Source of the DNA: Polynucleobacter sp. MWH-Loch1C5
GTDB taxonomy: Bacteria > Pseudomonadota > Gammaproteobacteria > Burkholderiales > Burkholderiaceae
Assembly: GCF_018881775.1 (NCBI RefSeq)
Contig: NZ_JACVPR010000001.1
Location: 186,001 to 250,000 of the forward strand
Length of the DNA: 64,000 bases
Reading direction: 5' to 3'
A program made the translations under genes and the position numbers. This document shows, one piece after another, positions 8,230 through 16,878 of the stretch. The notes under the pieces were generated by a model. It ran no database searches. It was not told the origin of the DNA and saw only the letters and a list, made by a program, of their open reading frames with translations. Positions within the stretch are counted from its first letter, which is position 1, and each line of letters opens with the position of its first letter.

Positions 8230-9897
8230 ATGCCTCTGCCACCAGTACCTTCCCAAATTGCAGACCAAGTCAATATCCGTCGCCAACCTAAAGCAGAGTT
8301 AAAAAAACGTCCCAAACGCATCGAAGCCACTATCACTGAGATGGATGAGCCTGCAGAAGTCATTGCAGAGCCGGTGGATAGTAGTGCTATGACACTCGCT
8401 ACCCTAGAGCGCATGAGAGCTCCTGAAAAAGGCAAGAAAGCAGCTAGCAAACTCAACACGCCCAAGGCCAGCCCTAAGGTTAGAAAAACACCAGATGATG
8501 GCATCACTCGTTTGTTTGTGCTCGACACGAATGTATTAATGCACGATCCTACAGCGCTCTTTCGTTTCGAGGAGCATGATGTCTATCTACCCATGATGAC
8601 ACTCGAAGAACTCGATAACCATAAAAAAGGGATGAGTGAAGTCGCACGTAATGCTCGTACTGTGAGTCGCTCTCTCGACAATTTAGTGGCGGGCACCAGT
8701 GGCATACTCGAAGAAGGTATTCCTCTGAATAAATTGGGTAATAAAGACGCTACGGGTCGACTGTTTTTCCAAGTCTCACTCAATCAAATCAATCTTCCCG
8801 ATGGCTTACCCACAGGCAAGGCTGACAACATGATTTTGGGCGTCGTGCGTGACCTACAGCAGGCGCGCAAAGATCGTCAGGTTGTTCTAGTCTCTAAAGA
8901 CATCAATATGCGTATTAAAGCGCGCGCATTGGGTCTGCCCGCTGAGGATTACTTTAACGATCAGGTCTTAGAAGACCGTGACTTAATGTACTCCGGCGTA
9001 CTCCAACTGCCGATTGACTTCTGGCCAAAACACGGTAAAGACATGGAAAGCTGGAGCGACACCAAGTCAGGCACGATGTTTTACCGCGTCACAGGCCCGA
9101 GTGTTGCCCATATGATGGTGAACCAGTTCGTCTATCAAGAAAATCCCGACGGCAGCACACCTTTTTATGCTCAAGTCAAAGAGATTCAAGGTAAAACCGC
9201 ACTACTGCAAACACTCCGTGATTTTTCACATCAGAAAAATAATGTTTGGAGCATCACGGCTAGAAATCGTGAACAAAACTTTGCGATGAATTTACTCATG
9301 AACCCTGAGATAGATTTTGTCACTCTCTTAGGTCAAGCAGGTACCGGAAAAACCTTACTAGCGCTTGCTGCAGGACTTGAGCAAGTCTTAGATAGTAAAC
9401 GCTATAACGAGATCATCATTACCCGTGCCACGGTTCCTGTGGGCGAAGATATCGGCTTTTTACCAGGGACTGAAGAAGAAAAAATGCAACCTTGGATGGG
9501 CGCTTTTGATGACAACCTCGAAGTCTTACATCGTAGCGATGATGGCGCTGGCGAATGGGGTCGTGCCGCAACTCAAGAACTCATCCGCTCACGCATCAAA
9601 GTTAAAAGTATGAACTTTATGCGTGGCCGTACTTTCGTGAGTAAGTTTGTGATCATTGATGAAGCACAAAACTTAACGCCTAAACAAATGAAAACCTTAG
9701 TGACGCGTGCAGGTCCGGGCACCAAGATTATTTGCTTAGGCAATATTGCACAGATTGATACGCCGTATTTGACTGAAGGCTCTTCGGGTCTTACCTATGT
9801 GGTCGATCGATTCAAAGGATGGCGTCACAGCGGTCACGTGACTTTGGCACGCGGTGAGCGCTCGCGCTTAGCCGATCATGCAGCTGACGCACTCTAA
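8230..9897 (+). CDS. PIN-domain PhoH-family ATPase (PhoH2-like)
   Basis: The 555-residue protein has three parts. Residues 1 to about 90 are a charged, probably disordered tail. A PIN nuclease-like domain follows from about residue 96 (FVLDTNVLMHDP) to about 230 (VSKDINMRIKA). A PhoH ATPase domain has Walker A LLGQAGTGKTLLALA near residue 370 and Walker B VIIDEAQNLTP. PIN-PhoH proteins of this kind have been linked to RNA unwinding and cleavage; the phosphate-starvation name is historical. AGGAG (8216-8220) supports the start. The C terminus overlaps the NlpC/P60 gene by 20 bases. Confidence 0.9.
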   Translation: MPLPPVPSQIADQVNIRRQPKAELKKRPKRIEATITEMDEPAEVIAEPVDSSAMTLATLERMRAPEKGKKAASKLNTPKASPKVRKTPDDGITRLFVLDTNVLMHDPTALFRFEEHDVYLPMMTLEELDNHKKGMSEVARNARTVSRSLDNLVAGTSGILEEGIPLNKLGNKDATGRLFFQVSLNQINLPDGLPTGKADNMILGVVRDLQQARKDRQVVLVSKDINMRIKARALGLPAEDYFNDQVLEDRDLMYSGVLQLPIDFWPKHGKDMESWSDTKSGTMFYRVTGPSVAHMMVNQFVYQENPDGSTPFYAQVKEIQGKTALLQTLRDFSHQKNNVWSITARNREQNFAMNLLMNPEIDFVTLLGQAGTGKTLLALAAGLEQVLDSKRYNEIIITRATVPVGEDIGFLPGTEEEKMQPWMGAFDDNLEVLHRSDDGAGEWGRAATQELIRSRIKVKSMNFMRGRTFVSKFVIIDEAQNLTPKQMKTLVTRAGPGTKIICLGNIAQIDTPYLTEGSSGLTYVVDRFKGWRHSGHVTLARGERSRLADHAADAL

Positions 9898-10456
9898 AAC
9901 TCAATCAGATCATGGCCGAGCTACACCGACCCCCAAGGGTCGGCGTAGCGTTTTGCGATGCGGTTTACTCATTATGAGTTGCGGTGTTTTATCTGCTTGC
10001 TCATCGCTACCTTTTCGAACTTCCTCCTTACCTGATTTTTCTCAAGTGGTCAGCGCCGGTCTAGAGGACTATTCCATCGCGGCCATTGGCCTCGTGGGGG
10101 TTCCTTATCGATATGGGGGTAACACGCCTAAAGGTGGCTTTGACTGTAGTGGCTTGATTGGCTACGTTTATCAAAAGGTAGGACAAATCAAACTACCAAG
10201 AACCGTAGAAGGGATTGGTCAAGTGGGCCAATCCCTGGGCAATCAAACCCCTGCTCCAGGAGATTTAGTATTTTTTAACACCCAAGGCCATAAACACTCT
10301 CATGTGGGTATTTATGTAGGTCAAGGACGCTTCGTCCATGCCCCCTCTAAAGGGGGCACAGTACGTCTAGAGAAAATCTCTTCACCGTATTGGTCGAGTC
10401 GCTTTACCGAATCACGCCGGATTGCGACAAGCACTGCATCACGTTCTAAAAACTAA
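9878..10456 (+). CDS. NlpC/P60 cell-wall peptidase, lipoprotein
   Basis: This 192-residue protein has a basic N terminus, a hydrophobic stretch and a lipobox LSACSS with the lipid-attachment Cys at about residue 41, so it should be an outer-membrane lipoprotein. The NlpC/P60 domain follows with the catalytic cysteine in GGFDCSGLIG, His in HSHVGIYVG and third polar residue in FVHAPSKGG. Such enzymes cut gamma-D-Glu-diaminopimelate bonds in peptidoglycan stem peptides. The start lies inside the phoH 3' end (20-base overlap). It is a paralogue of the protein at 42991-43647. Confidence 0.9.
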   Translation: MQLTHSKTQSDHGRATPTPKGRRSVLRCGLLIMSCGVLSACSSLPFRTSSLPDFSQVVSAGLEDYSIAAIGLVGVPYRYGGNTPKGGFDCSGLIGYVYQKVGQIKLPRTVEGIGQVGQSLGNQTPAPGDLVFFNTQGHKHSHVGIYVGQGRFVHAPSKGGTVRLEKISSPYWSSRFTESRRIATSTASRSKN

Positions 10457-10464
10457 CTGCGTCT

Positions 10465-11475
10465 TTATAAAAAGAAGCGTCCGAGCCACCAGGCTGCAGC
10501 TGCCATGAGTGCAGACGCGGGGATGGTTAAGACCCAAGCCCAGACAATGCTACCTGCTAGACCCCAACGTACCGACGAAGCACGTCGTGCAGAACCGACT
10601 CCAACAATCGCTCCGGTGATGGTATGCGTCGTTGACACCGGAATACCCAAGGCACCCGCCAAGAATAAAGTCATTGCACCACCCGTTTCAGCACAAAAAC
10701 CGCCAAAGGGTTTGAGCTTAGTGATCTTCTGCCCCATGGTCTTGACAATGCGCCAGCCACCGAAGAGCGTTCCTAAACCAATCGCCACATAACAAGACAC
10801 AATCACCCACATTGGCGGTGCTGTATCTGTAGTCGATATGTAGCCCCCTGTGATTAACAAGAGCCAAATAATCCCGATCGTCTTTTGCGCATCATTACCA
10901 CCATGGCCCAAGCTATACATCGACGCAGAGACTAACTGTAAACGTCTAAACCAACGATCCACATAAGCGGGAGACATTCTGAAACATAACCAAGAAAATA
11001 AGAGTGTTAACAAAGCTCCCAATGTGAAACCTAAGAGAGGAGACACCAAAATGAACAAGATGGTCTTAATGACACCCGAGCTAATAAGGGCAACTGGCCC
11101 TGCTTTGGCTAAACCAGCTCCCACCAAACCACCAATCAAGGCATGAGAAGAGCTTGATGGAATGCCGAACCACCAAGTGATGACATTCCACACAATAGCA
11201 CCTGATAGAGCACCAAAAATGACTACGTGATCCACCACCGCTGGATCAATGGTGCCTTTGCCAACGGTCGCAGCCACCTTGAGCTGAAATACCAAAATAG
11301 CAATGAAGTTAAAGAAAGCAGCCAAAGCGACAGCCTGTTGGGGCTTGAGAACTCCCGTAGAGACTACCGTAGCAATTGAGTTCGCGGCATCATGAAAACC
11401 ATTCATGAAGTCAAATAAGAGTGCTAAGCCCACTAAGAGGACCATCACCCACATACTAATTTCTAATGTTGACAT
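10465..11475 (-). CDS. pit: Inorganic phosphate transporter, Pit family
   Basis: This is a 336-residue membrane protein with about ten hydrophobic segments and the duplicated Pit signatures. The N-terminal one is FDFMNGFHDAANSIATVV and the C-terminal one contains GIPVSTTHTITGAIVG. It imports phosphate (as a metal-phosphate complex in the family) by proton symport. The DUF47 gene upstream overlaps its start codon by one base (TGATG), so the two are translated together. The assignment to phosphate rests on the family; the DUF47 partner agrees with it. Confidence 0.92.
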   Translation of the reverse strand: MSTLEISMWVMVLLVGLALLFDFMNGFHDAANSIATVVSTGVLKPQQAVALAAFFNFIAILVFQLKVAATVGKGTIDPAVVDHVVIFGALSGAIVWNVITWWFGIPSSSSHALIGGLVGAGLAKAGPVALISSGVIKTILFILVSPLLGFTLGALLTLLFSWLCFRMSPAYVDRWFRRLQLVSASMYSLGHGGNDAQKTIGIIWLLLITGGYISTTDTAPPMWVIVSCYVAIGLGTLFGGWRIVKTMGQKITKLKPFGGFCAETGGAMTLFLAGALGIPVSTTHTITGAIVGVGSARRASSVRWGLAGSIVWAWVLTIPASALMAAAAWWLGRFFL

Positions 11476-12101
11476 CAGGCGTTTTCCAGAACAATACCTT
11501 CGAGAATGTTCGCGACATCTTCACACTTATCTGTAATAGTCTCGAGTAACTCATAAACCGCTTTGAGCTTCATCAAACGCTTGAAATCGTTTTCTTCTCT
11601 GAATAAAACCGAGATGGCTGAACGCATGACACGGTCAGCATCAGACTCCAGCATGTCGATTTCTGTGGCAATACGTAAAATATCTTTGGCATTTTTCATA
11701 TCATGCAATTTGCCAACCGCAACACTCACACGCTCACAGCAAGCTACACAAATACGTGCTAACTCGACGGCCTCAGGAGTCACTTGAGTCACATCGTATA
11801 ACTGAATGACTTCAGCCACATCTTCCATCAAGTCCAAAATATCATCCATGGTAGTGATGAGCTTATGAATCTCATCACGATCTAAGGGTGTAATAAATGT
11901 CTTGTGGAGCAAATCAATTGTCTCGTGAGTGATTTTGTCTGCTTTTTTCTCAGAAGATTGAATCGCCTGAGTATGATCAGCGGCATTGGGCAAATCGTTG
12001 ACTAGTTTGTATAGCTCTTCTGCCCCAGTGACACACAAATGAGCATGCTGATTGAATAATTCGAAGAAGTTTTCTTCTTTAGGCATGAAGCGACCGAGCA
12101 T
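11475..12101 (-). CDS. DUF47/PhoU-like partner of the Pit transporter
   Basis: This is a 208-residue all-helical soluble protein of the DUF47 (TIGR00153-type) family. It has PhoU-like metal-binding E/D clusters such as DRDEIHKLITTMDDILDLMEDVAE, and a C-terminal EDVANILEGIVLENA. DUF47 proteins occur next to Pit transporters and modulate them. It is cotranscribed with pit through a one-base stop/start overlap. A PHO-box-like inverted repeat lies 20 bases before its start. Confidence 0.88.
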   Translation of the reverse strand: MLGRFMPKEENFFELFNQHAHLCVTGAEELYKLVNDLPNAADHTQAIQSSEKKADKITHETIDLLHKTFITPLDRDEIHKLITTMDDILDLMEDVAEVIQLYDVTQVTPEAVELARICVACCERVSVAVGKLHDMKNAKDILRIATEIDMLESDADRVMRSAISVLFREENDFKRLMKLKAVYELLETITDKCEDVANILEGIVLENA

Positions 12102-12120
12102 AGACGTCCTTTTTTATGAC

Positions 12121-12138
12121 ATGACACAAAACTGTCAT
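12121..12138. promoter_or_regulatory. PHO-box-like sequence and inverted repeat upstream of DUF47-pit
   Basis: ATGACA (12121-12126) and TGTCAT (12133-12138) form a perfect 6-bp inverted repeat around CAAAAC. Read on the plus strand the 18-mer also matches 15 of 18 bases of the PHO-box pattern CTGTCAT-AAAA-CTGTCAT. It is close upstream of a phosphate transporter unit but in the opposite orientation to it. Alternatively it is just a 5'-leader hairpin. Confidence 0.35.
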
Positions 12139-12204
12139 CATTTTAGTCTATGCGCGTCACTGGCCCAAAAAAAAGCAGCCGAAATGTCTAGGGTAGGAAT
12201 TAGA

Positions 12205-13605
12205 TTAGAACGGCTCGTAGTTGGCGGACATGCCACCACCGCCATAGCTTTGGGCTAAATTATCGAACTTCGTAAATTGACCTTGCCAACTTAATTTAAC
12301 GGTGCCAATGGGACCGTTACGCTGTTTGGCGACGATGATCTCAGCAATACCCTTGTCTGTGGTGGTATCGGGGTGATAAACCTCGTCACGGTAGATAAAC
12401 AAGATCAAGTCGGCATCTTGTTCAATGGCGCCCGACTCACGCAAATCTGACATCACCGGACGTTTGTTAGGTCGTTGCTCTAAACCACGGTTGAGCTGCG
12501 ACAAAGCAATCACGGGGCACTGTAACTCTTTGGCGAGGGATTTTAAAGAACGTGAAATTTCTGAAATTTCTGTGGCTCGGTTTTCGCTACTACCGCCACC
12601 ACTACCACTCATTAACTGCAAGTAGTCCACCACGATTAAACCTAGAGCCCCACATTTACGAGCTACACGACGTGCTCTGGCTCTGAGTTCTAAACTACTT
12701 AAAGCCCCCGTCTCATCAATCATGATGGTCGTTTCATTTAAACGCGCAATCGCCTCAGTGATCTTAGGCCACTCATCTTCTTGCAACTTGCCTGTGCGCA
12801 TGCGCGATTGGTCAATACGACCGACCGAACCCAAGATACGCGAGGCCAATTGAGACGCGCCCATCTCCATCGAGAACACTAAAACAGGTAAACCCTCTTT
12901 GAGAGCCACATTCTCAGCAATATTGACTGAAAATGCAGTTTTACCCATGGATGGACGACCGGCAACAATAATTAAGTCGCCTTTTTGTAAACCACTGGTC
13001 TGACGATCCAAGTCAATAAAGCCTGTCGCCACACCCGTAACATCACTTCCGCCCTGACGATGATAAAGCTCATCAATACGAGTCACGACATCAGTTAGAA
13101 GGTTGCTGATTTCAAAGTAATCCGTCTTACCACGATTACCCTCTTCACCAATAGCCAAAATACGAGACTCGGCTTCATCCAAAATTGTGCGCACATGTCG
13201 GCCTTCGGGCGTAAAGGCAGAGCTAGCAATCGTGTCTGATACTTGAATTAAACGACGCAGCACACTGCGATCGCGCACAATTTCAGCATAACCACGAATA
13301 TTGGCTGCGCTAGGCGTAGCTTGCGCTAAAGAATTGAGGTAATCAATACCAATCGCTTGACCATCGCTCTGGCTCTTCATGGCTTCTGCGACAGTAATCA
13401 CATCAGCCGGCATACCATCAGATACTAATCGTCCAATCACTCGATAAATGAGCGCATGATCAGGGCGATAAAAATCTTGCTCAGTGAGAACATCACCGAC
13501 ACGATCCCAAGAAGCATTGTCCAAAAGCAAACCGCCGAGCACCGATTGCTCGGCCTCGACGGAATGCGGAGGTACTTTTAATGCTTGGATTGCAGAATCA
13601 GCCAT
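12205..13605 (-). CDS. dnaB: Replicative DNA helicase DnaB
   Basis: DnaB is the hexameric 5'-3' helicase at the replication fork. The 466-residue protein has the N-terminal domain (PPHSVEAEQSVLGGLLLDN) and the RecA-like ATPase with Walker A AGRPSMGKTAFSVN. Further blocks are VFSMEMGASQLASR, VVDYLQLMSG, and the C-terminal SDLRESGAIEQDADLILFIYRDEVY. There is no intein. It sits downstream of rplI in the conserved rpsF-priB-rpsR-rplI-dnaB order. Confidence 0.97.
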   Translation of the reverse strand: MADSAIQALKVPPHSVEAEQSVLGGLLLDNASWDRVGDVLTEQDFYRPDHALIYRVIGRLVSDGMPADVITVAEAMKSQSDGQAIGIDYLNSLAQATPSAANIRGYAEIVRDRSVLRRLIQVSDTIASSAFTPEGRHVRTILDEAESRILAIGEEGNRGKTDYFEISNLLTDVVTRIDELYHRQGGSDVTGVATGFIDLDRQTSGLQKGDLIIVAGRPSMGKTAFSVNIAENVALKEGLPVLVFSMEMGASQLASRILGSVGRIDQSRMRTGKLQEDEWPKITEAIARLNETTIMIDETGALSSLELRARARRVARKCGALGLIVVDYLQLMSGSGGGSSENRATEISEISRSLKSLAKELQCPVIALSQLNRGLEQRPNKRPVMSDLRESGAIEQDADLILFIYRDEVYHPDTTTDKGIAEIIVAKQRNGPIGTVKLSWQGQFTKFDNLAQSYGGGGMSANYEPF

Positions 13606-13612
13606 GTCTTGA

Positions 13613-13632
13613 TGATATCAGAGGTGATATCA
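13613..13632. repeat. Paired TGATATCA palindromes upstream of dnaB
   Basis: The 8-base palindrome TGATATCA occurs at 13613-13620 and again at 13625-13632, separated by GAGG. It occupies most of the 39-base rplI-dnaB gap, starting 8 bases before the dnaB ATG, where the ribosome binding site should be. It could fold into a short hairpin on the dnaB message. Function is unknown. Confidence 0.5.
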
Positions 13633-13644
13633 GACAAATGCTAA

Positions 13645-14097
13645 TTAAACCTGCTCACCAATCACTTGCACAGTGATGTCGACAACAACATCCGTATGCA
13701 CGGCAACAGATAGAGCGTGATCACCGACCATCTTCAATGGACCGGTTGGCATACGCACATTGGCCTTCTCAATCTGGAAACCTTTTTGCTGTAACGCTTC
13801 TGCCACATCATGGTTAGTTACAGAACCAAATAAACGACCATCCACACCGGCCTTTTGTTTGATTTGTACAACAACACCGTTGAGCTTCTCACCGACAGCT
13901 TTAGCGGCTGCTAATTTTTCGGCAGCTGCTTTTTCAAGTTCAGCACGCTTGGCTTCAAACTCAGCAATCGCTGTTTCTGTAGCACGACGAGCCATGCGTT
14001 GTGGGATCAAGAAGTTACGTGCATAACCATCTTTAACTTTAACGATATCGCCCAAATTACCGAGGTTGGCGACTTTCTCGAGGAGAATAACTTGCAT
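13645..14097 (-). CDS. rplI: 50S ribosomal protein bL9
   Basis: The 150-residue protein has the canonical bL9 start [32 protein letters not shown] and the long alanine/glutamate/lysine connecting helix. Its C-terminal domain contains [15 protein letters not shown]. It binds 23S rRNA at the base of the L1 stalk. It lies 15 bases after rpsR in the rpsF-priB-rpsR-rplI group. Confidence 0.98.
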   Translation of the reverse strand: MQVILLEKVANLGNLGDIVKVKDGYARNFLIPQRMARRATETAIAEFEAKRAELEKAAAEKLAAAKAVGEKLNGVVVQIKQKAGVDGRLFGSVTNHDVAEALQQKGFQIEKANVRMPTGPLKMVGDHALSVAVHTDVVVDITVQVIGEQV

Positions 14098-14112
14098 CGA
14101 ATGACTCCCTGA

Positions 14113-14391
14113 TTATTTCTTATGTTGATCGGTGAAAGGCATCAATGCCAAGAAACGTGCGCGCTTAATCGCTGTTTCCAACTGACGCTGATACAAGGCT
14201 TTGGTGCCGGTTAAACGGGCAGGAATAATCTTGCCGTTTTCAGCAATGAAGTCACGTAGAGTGTCTACATCTTTGTAGTCAATCTGGTCTACGCCAGCTG
14301 CCGTGAAACGACAAAAACGCTTGCGCTTGAATAATGGGTTTTGTTGGGCAGGACGCTTATTTTTGCGATCCTCGTTATTACCGTATGCCAT
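14113..14391 (-). CDS. rpsR: 30S ribosomal protein bS18
   Basis: This is a 92-residue basic protein with the bS18 core [20 protein letters not shown] and the [22 protein letters not shown]-terminal helix. bS18 binds the platform of the small subunit together with bS6, whose gene rpsF is two genes upstream. The N-terminal extension before KRKRFCRF is rich in Lys, Asn and Gln. The spacing to priB is 11 bases. Confidence 0.97.
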   Translation of the reverse strand: MAYGNNEDRKNKRPAQQNPLFKRKRFCRFTAAGVDQIDYKDVDTLRDFIAENGKIIPARLTGTKALYQRQLETAIKRARFLALMPFTDQHKK

Positions 14392-14402
14392 GTTTAAATC
14401 CT

Positions 14403-14690
14403 TTACGTATTTAGATTCGTGATATGAAAGACGAGCCGCTGGCTGCGCTGACTTTGCGGGGCCATGAAACCTTCACACTGCCTTTGCTCACCTAGGGGCC
14501 ATTGTTCTAATTGCTGGGCAATTGTTCCAATCGCTATTGCTGTCAAACTCATTTGTATACGCCGAACTTGTTGATCTTCTATCACTTCACCGCAATGCTC
14601 TAATTGACATTGCACAACAGGAAGACCGGCCGGTGTATAACGCAGAGCCTCTTTAGCAATTAAGGTGGCAGTGAGGATGAAGTGATTCAA
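14403..14690 (-). CDS. priB: Primosomal replication protein N (PriB)
   Basis: This is a 95-residue OB-fold protein related to single-stranded DNA-binding protein. It starts [20 protein letters not shown], followed by [15 protein letters not shown], and ends with a short basic/aromatic tail. PriB helps PriA restart stalled forks. The position between rpsF and rpsR is diagnostic and typical of Beta- and Gammaproteobacteria. Without that context the short sequence would be harder to name. Confidence 0.93.
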   Translation of the reverse strand: MNHFILTATLIAKEALRYTPAGLPVVQCQLEHCGEVIEDQQVRRIQMSLTAIAIGTIAQQLEQWPLGEQRQCEGFMAPQSQRSQRLVFHITNLNT

Positions 14691-14711
14691 CCCTAGCCAG
14701 CTCAGTGCCTA

Positions 14712-15083
14712 TTAGGCAGCAGGCGCCTCCGTAGCTTGTTGAGCTTTACGTGCTTCTTCACGCTCAACTTGCTTCATCATGATGGATGGCTCTGTTTCAG
14801 CCTTCTTCATCTTGATTACCAAGTGACGCAAAACCGCATCGTTAAACTTAAATGAATGCTCGAGTTCTTCGAGTGTGTTCAAACCACATTCGATATTCAT
14901 GCAAACATAGTGAGCTTTGGCGAGCTTGTCGATCATGTAAGCCATCTGACGACGACCCCAATCTTCTACGCGATGTACCTTACCACCTTGTGTCGCGACA
15001 GTACTCTTGTACTTCTCGATCATGGCAGGCACTTGCTCGCTTTGGTCCGGATGGACGATAAAAACGATTTCATAGTGACGCAT
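14712..15083 (-). CDS. rpsF: 30S ribosomal protein bS6
   Basis: The 123-residue protein begins [21 protein letters not shown] and contains the bS6 motif [25 protein letters not shown], with [13 protein letters not shown] near the end. It is the first gene of the ribosomal/replication group, with a clear AGGAG ribosome binding site. The acidic/alanine-rich tail (QQATEAPAA) is a usual bS6 ending. Confidence 0.97.
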   Translation of the reverse strand: MRHYEIVFIVHPDQSEQVPAMIEKYKSTVATQGGKVHRVEDWGRRQMAYMIDKLAKAHYVCMNIECGLNTLEELEHSFKFNDAVLRHLVIKMKKAETEPSIMMKQVEREEARKAQQATEAPAA

Positions 15084-15161
15084 ATCTACTCCTTATGGAT
15101 AAAAGCCACCTGGGCGTCTGATGAACCACTGTTTAGGCACATCACCAGTGTGACAAGGCTT

Positions 15162-15187
15162 AAAAAAACTACAGCACTAAATTGTAG
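15162..15187 (-). terminator. Possible weak intrinsic terminator at the asparaginase 3' end
   Basis: On the reverse strand CTACA (15183-15187) can pair with TGTAG (15169-15173), followed by seven T (15168-15162). The left arm lies within the last codons of the asparaginase gene. A 5-bp stem is short, so efficiency is doubtful. Confidence 0.4.
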
Positions 15188-16148
15188 CAAAAATAGTGCG
15201 CCAATCGCGATTTTGGGTGGTTTTTTCCTCTAAAAGAGCCAACTGTAGGGCAATTCTGGCTTTGGGTGGGTTCAAATCACGGGCTGAAACCCAATTCCAC
15301 TGCGTATCTGGCTCGGGAATTTCAGAAAAAACGACCCCAGCCCCAACCCTTGAAGAGCGCACCACAGCCACCCCTAACTCGGCAGCCATCAAAAGCGCCT
15401 CAGACATCTCTTTATGAACGCTACCCTGCCCTGTGCCAGCAATCACAATGCCCTTAACGCCTTCTTTAACAAGTAAATCAACCGCTTTGGCAGACGCTCC
15501 TGCATGACTAGTCACAATCTCTACCCACGGCCAATCAATCGTTGTGGGTAACATCACATCAGCTTGACGCTTATGAATCGGGCCATCTAGCTCACGGGCA
15601 CTCATCACGAGAGCATCTAAGGCATGGGTATGCTGTTTGGATAACTCTCTGGCTAAACATGGCTTACCCGCCATCACAGCCAAAACCCCAAACTGTTGGT
15701 TCTGCTTAGCCTCCTTAGCCAACATTAAAGCGGCTCGCAGATTCGCTGGGCCATCGGCATGGTCAGCATTAGCAGGCAACATAGCACCGGTTAAGACAAC
15801 CGCTTTCTTATGGTGACTGGCCAACTTACCCAAGGTCGCATGTAAAAAAATAGCGGTTTCCTCAAGAGTATCCGTCCCATGGGTAATGACGATCCCCGAG
15901 ATATCATCACGCTCTAACCCCGCTTCAACTGCATGGGCTAAATCGATCATTAAAGCCTCATGCATATGACGGCTATCTATATTGGCCACCTGAATACATT
16001 CCAACTCACCAAAATCACTGGCCGCCTCACGAATCAAATCGGTAATTGCCAAAGCCCCCGCTTGGTAAGCCATGGGCTTAGACGGATCATGAGCCAAGCC
16101 GGCAATCGTGCCGCCCATGCCTAAAACCATTAAATGTGCAGAATTCAT
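15177..16148 (-). CDS. L-asparaginase, cytoplasmic type
   Basis: The enzyme hydrolyses asparagine to aspartate and ammonia. Two catalytic threonine blocks are present, LGMGGTIAG near the N terminus and VITHGTDTLEETA further on, together with the serine/aspartate block IDSRHM. No signal peptide is visible, so it should be cytosolic. The ORF track begins at 16187, but that ATG lies on the LexA box. I chose the ATG at 16148 (MNSAHLMVLGMGGTI), giving 323 residues, because relatives begin just before the first motif. Both starts lack a strong ribosome binding site. It is divergent from lexA. Confidence 0.9.
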   Translation of the reverse strand: MNSAHLMVLGMGGTIAGLAHDPSKPMAYQAGALAITDLIREAASDFGELECIQVANIDSRHMHEALMIDLAHAVEAGLERDDISGIVITHGTDTLEETAIFLHATLGKLASHHKKAVVLTGAMLPANADHADGPANLRAALMLAKEAKQNQQFGVLAVMAGKPCLARELSKQHTHALDALVMSARELDGPIHKRQADVMLPTTIDWPWVEIVTSHAGASAKAVDLLVKEGVKGIVIAGTGQGSVHKEMSEALLMAAELGVAVVRSSRVGAGVVFSEIPEPDTQWNWVSARDLNPPKARIALQLALLEEKTTQNRDWRTIFATI

Positions 16149-16186
16149 AAAAACATTATCGAGGGGTCTTGCGTGGAATGAAATCA

Positions 16187-16202
16187 CTGTATAGAATCAC
16201 AG
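16187..16202. promoter_or_regulatory. LexA (SOS) box in the lexA promoter
   Basis: CTGTATAGAATCACAG fits the consensus CTGT-N8-ACAG exactly at the eight conserved positions. It ends one base before the lexA ATG (16204). TATAGA inside the box (16190-16195) is a candidate -10 hexamer that would place transcription start at or next to the ATG. This implies autoregulation, and perhaps a leaderless message. Confidence 0.8.
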
Positions 16203-16203
16203 C

Positions 16204-16863
16204 ATGGATACAAATACAGTCAAACCCAAATTGACCGCTCGGCAAGAAGAAATCTTGGAGCTCATCCAAGACAGTATCGCTAAAAGCGGTATGCCACCAA
16301 CACGCGCTGAAATTGCCAAACAACTGGGGTTTGCCTCCGCGAACGCTGCTGAAGAACATTTACGCGCCCTATCCCGAAAAGGTTACTTAGAACTGAGTCC
16401 AGGCACTTCACGCGGTATTAAATTAGCCCATCAAATGACTCTACCCATTGCCGCTTTACAGCAATTGAGTTTGCCTTTGATTGGGCGTGTGGCAGCAGGC
16501 TCACCCATCCTAGCTGTAGAACATGTTGAGAAACAAATCCCAGTAGATCCTTGCCTCTTTGACCGAGGAGCTGACTACCTACTCAAAGTACGTGGCATGA
16601 GTATGCGTGACGCCGGTATTTTGGAAGGTGACTACCTCGCTGTGAAAAAAACAAGTGATGTACGCAGCGGTGATATTGTGGTTGCACGACTTGAAGATGA
16701 AGTCACCGTGAAACGTTGGTCACAAAAGAAGACCAACCATGGTTTGATGATTGAGCTAGTGGCTGAAAATCCAGATTTTGAAAATATTCTGATTGATCCA
16801 CGTCGTGAAGAAATTGTTGTTGAAGGTCTTGCTGTGGGGCTGATTCGACCTGGTGGTCTCTAA
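16204..16863 (+). CDS. lexA: LexA repressor of the SOS response
   Basis: The 219-residue protein has a winged-helix DNA-binding domain ([36 protein letters not shown]). The autocleavage site VAAGSP follows (Ala98-Gly99), then the catalytic dyad Ser133 (RGMSMRD) and Lys170 (EVTVKRW). It represses DNA-damage genes until RecA filaments trigger self-cleavage. The ATG at 16204 has no Shine-Dalgarno sequence and directly follows the SOS box. A TTG at 16231 is an alternative start but also lacks a ribosome site. It is divergent from the asparaginase gene and convergent with the acyltransferase gene. Confidence 0.96.
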   Translation: MDTNTVKPKLTARQEEILELIQDSIAKSGMPPTRAEIAKQLGFASANAAEEHLRALSRKGYLELSPGTSRGIKLAHQMTLPIAALQQLSLPLIGRVAAGSPILAVEHVEKQIPVDPCLFDRGADYLLKVRGMSMRDAGILEGDYLAVKKTSDVRSGDIVVARLEDEVTVKRWSQKKTNHGLMIELVAENPDFENILIDPRREEIVVEGLAVGLIRPGGL

Positions 16864-16878
16864 ACTAAGATAGTCTTC

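Noticed and set aside
16149-16187. Longer asparaginase N terminus from ATG 16187
   Set aside because: It would start on the LexA box and adds residues not seen in the family before the GGTIAG motif.
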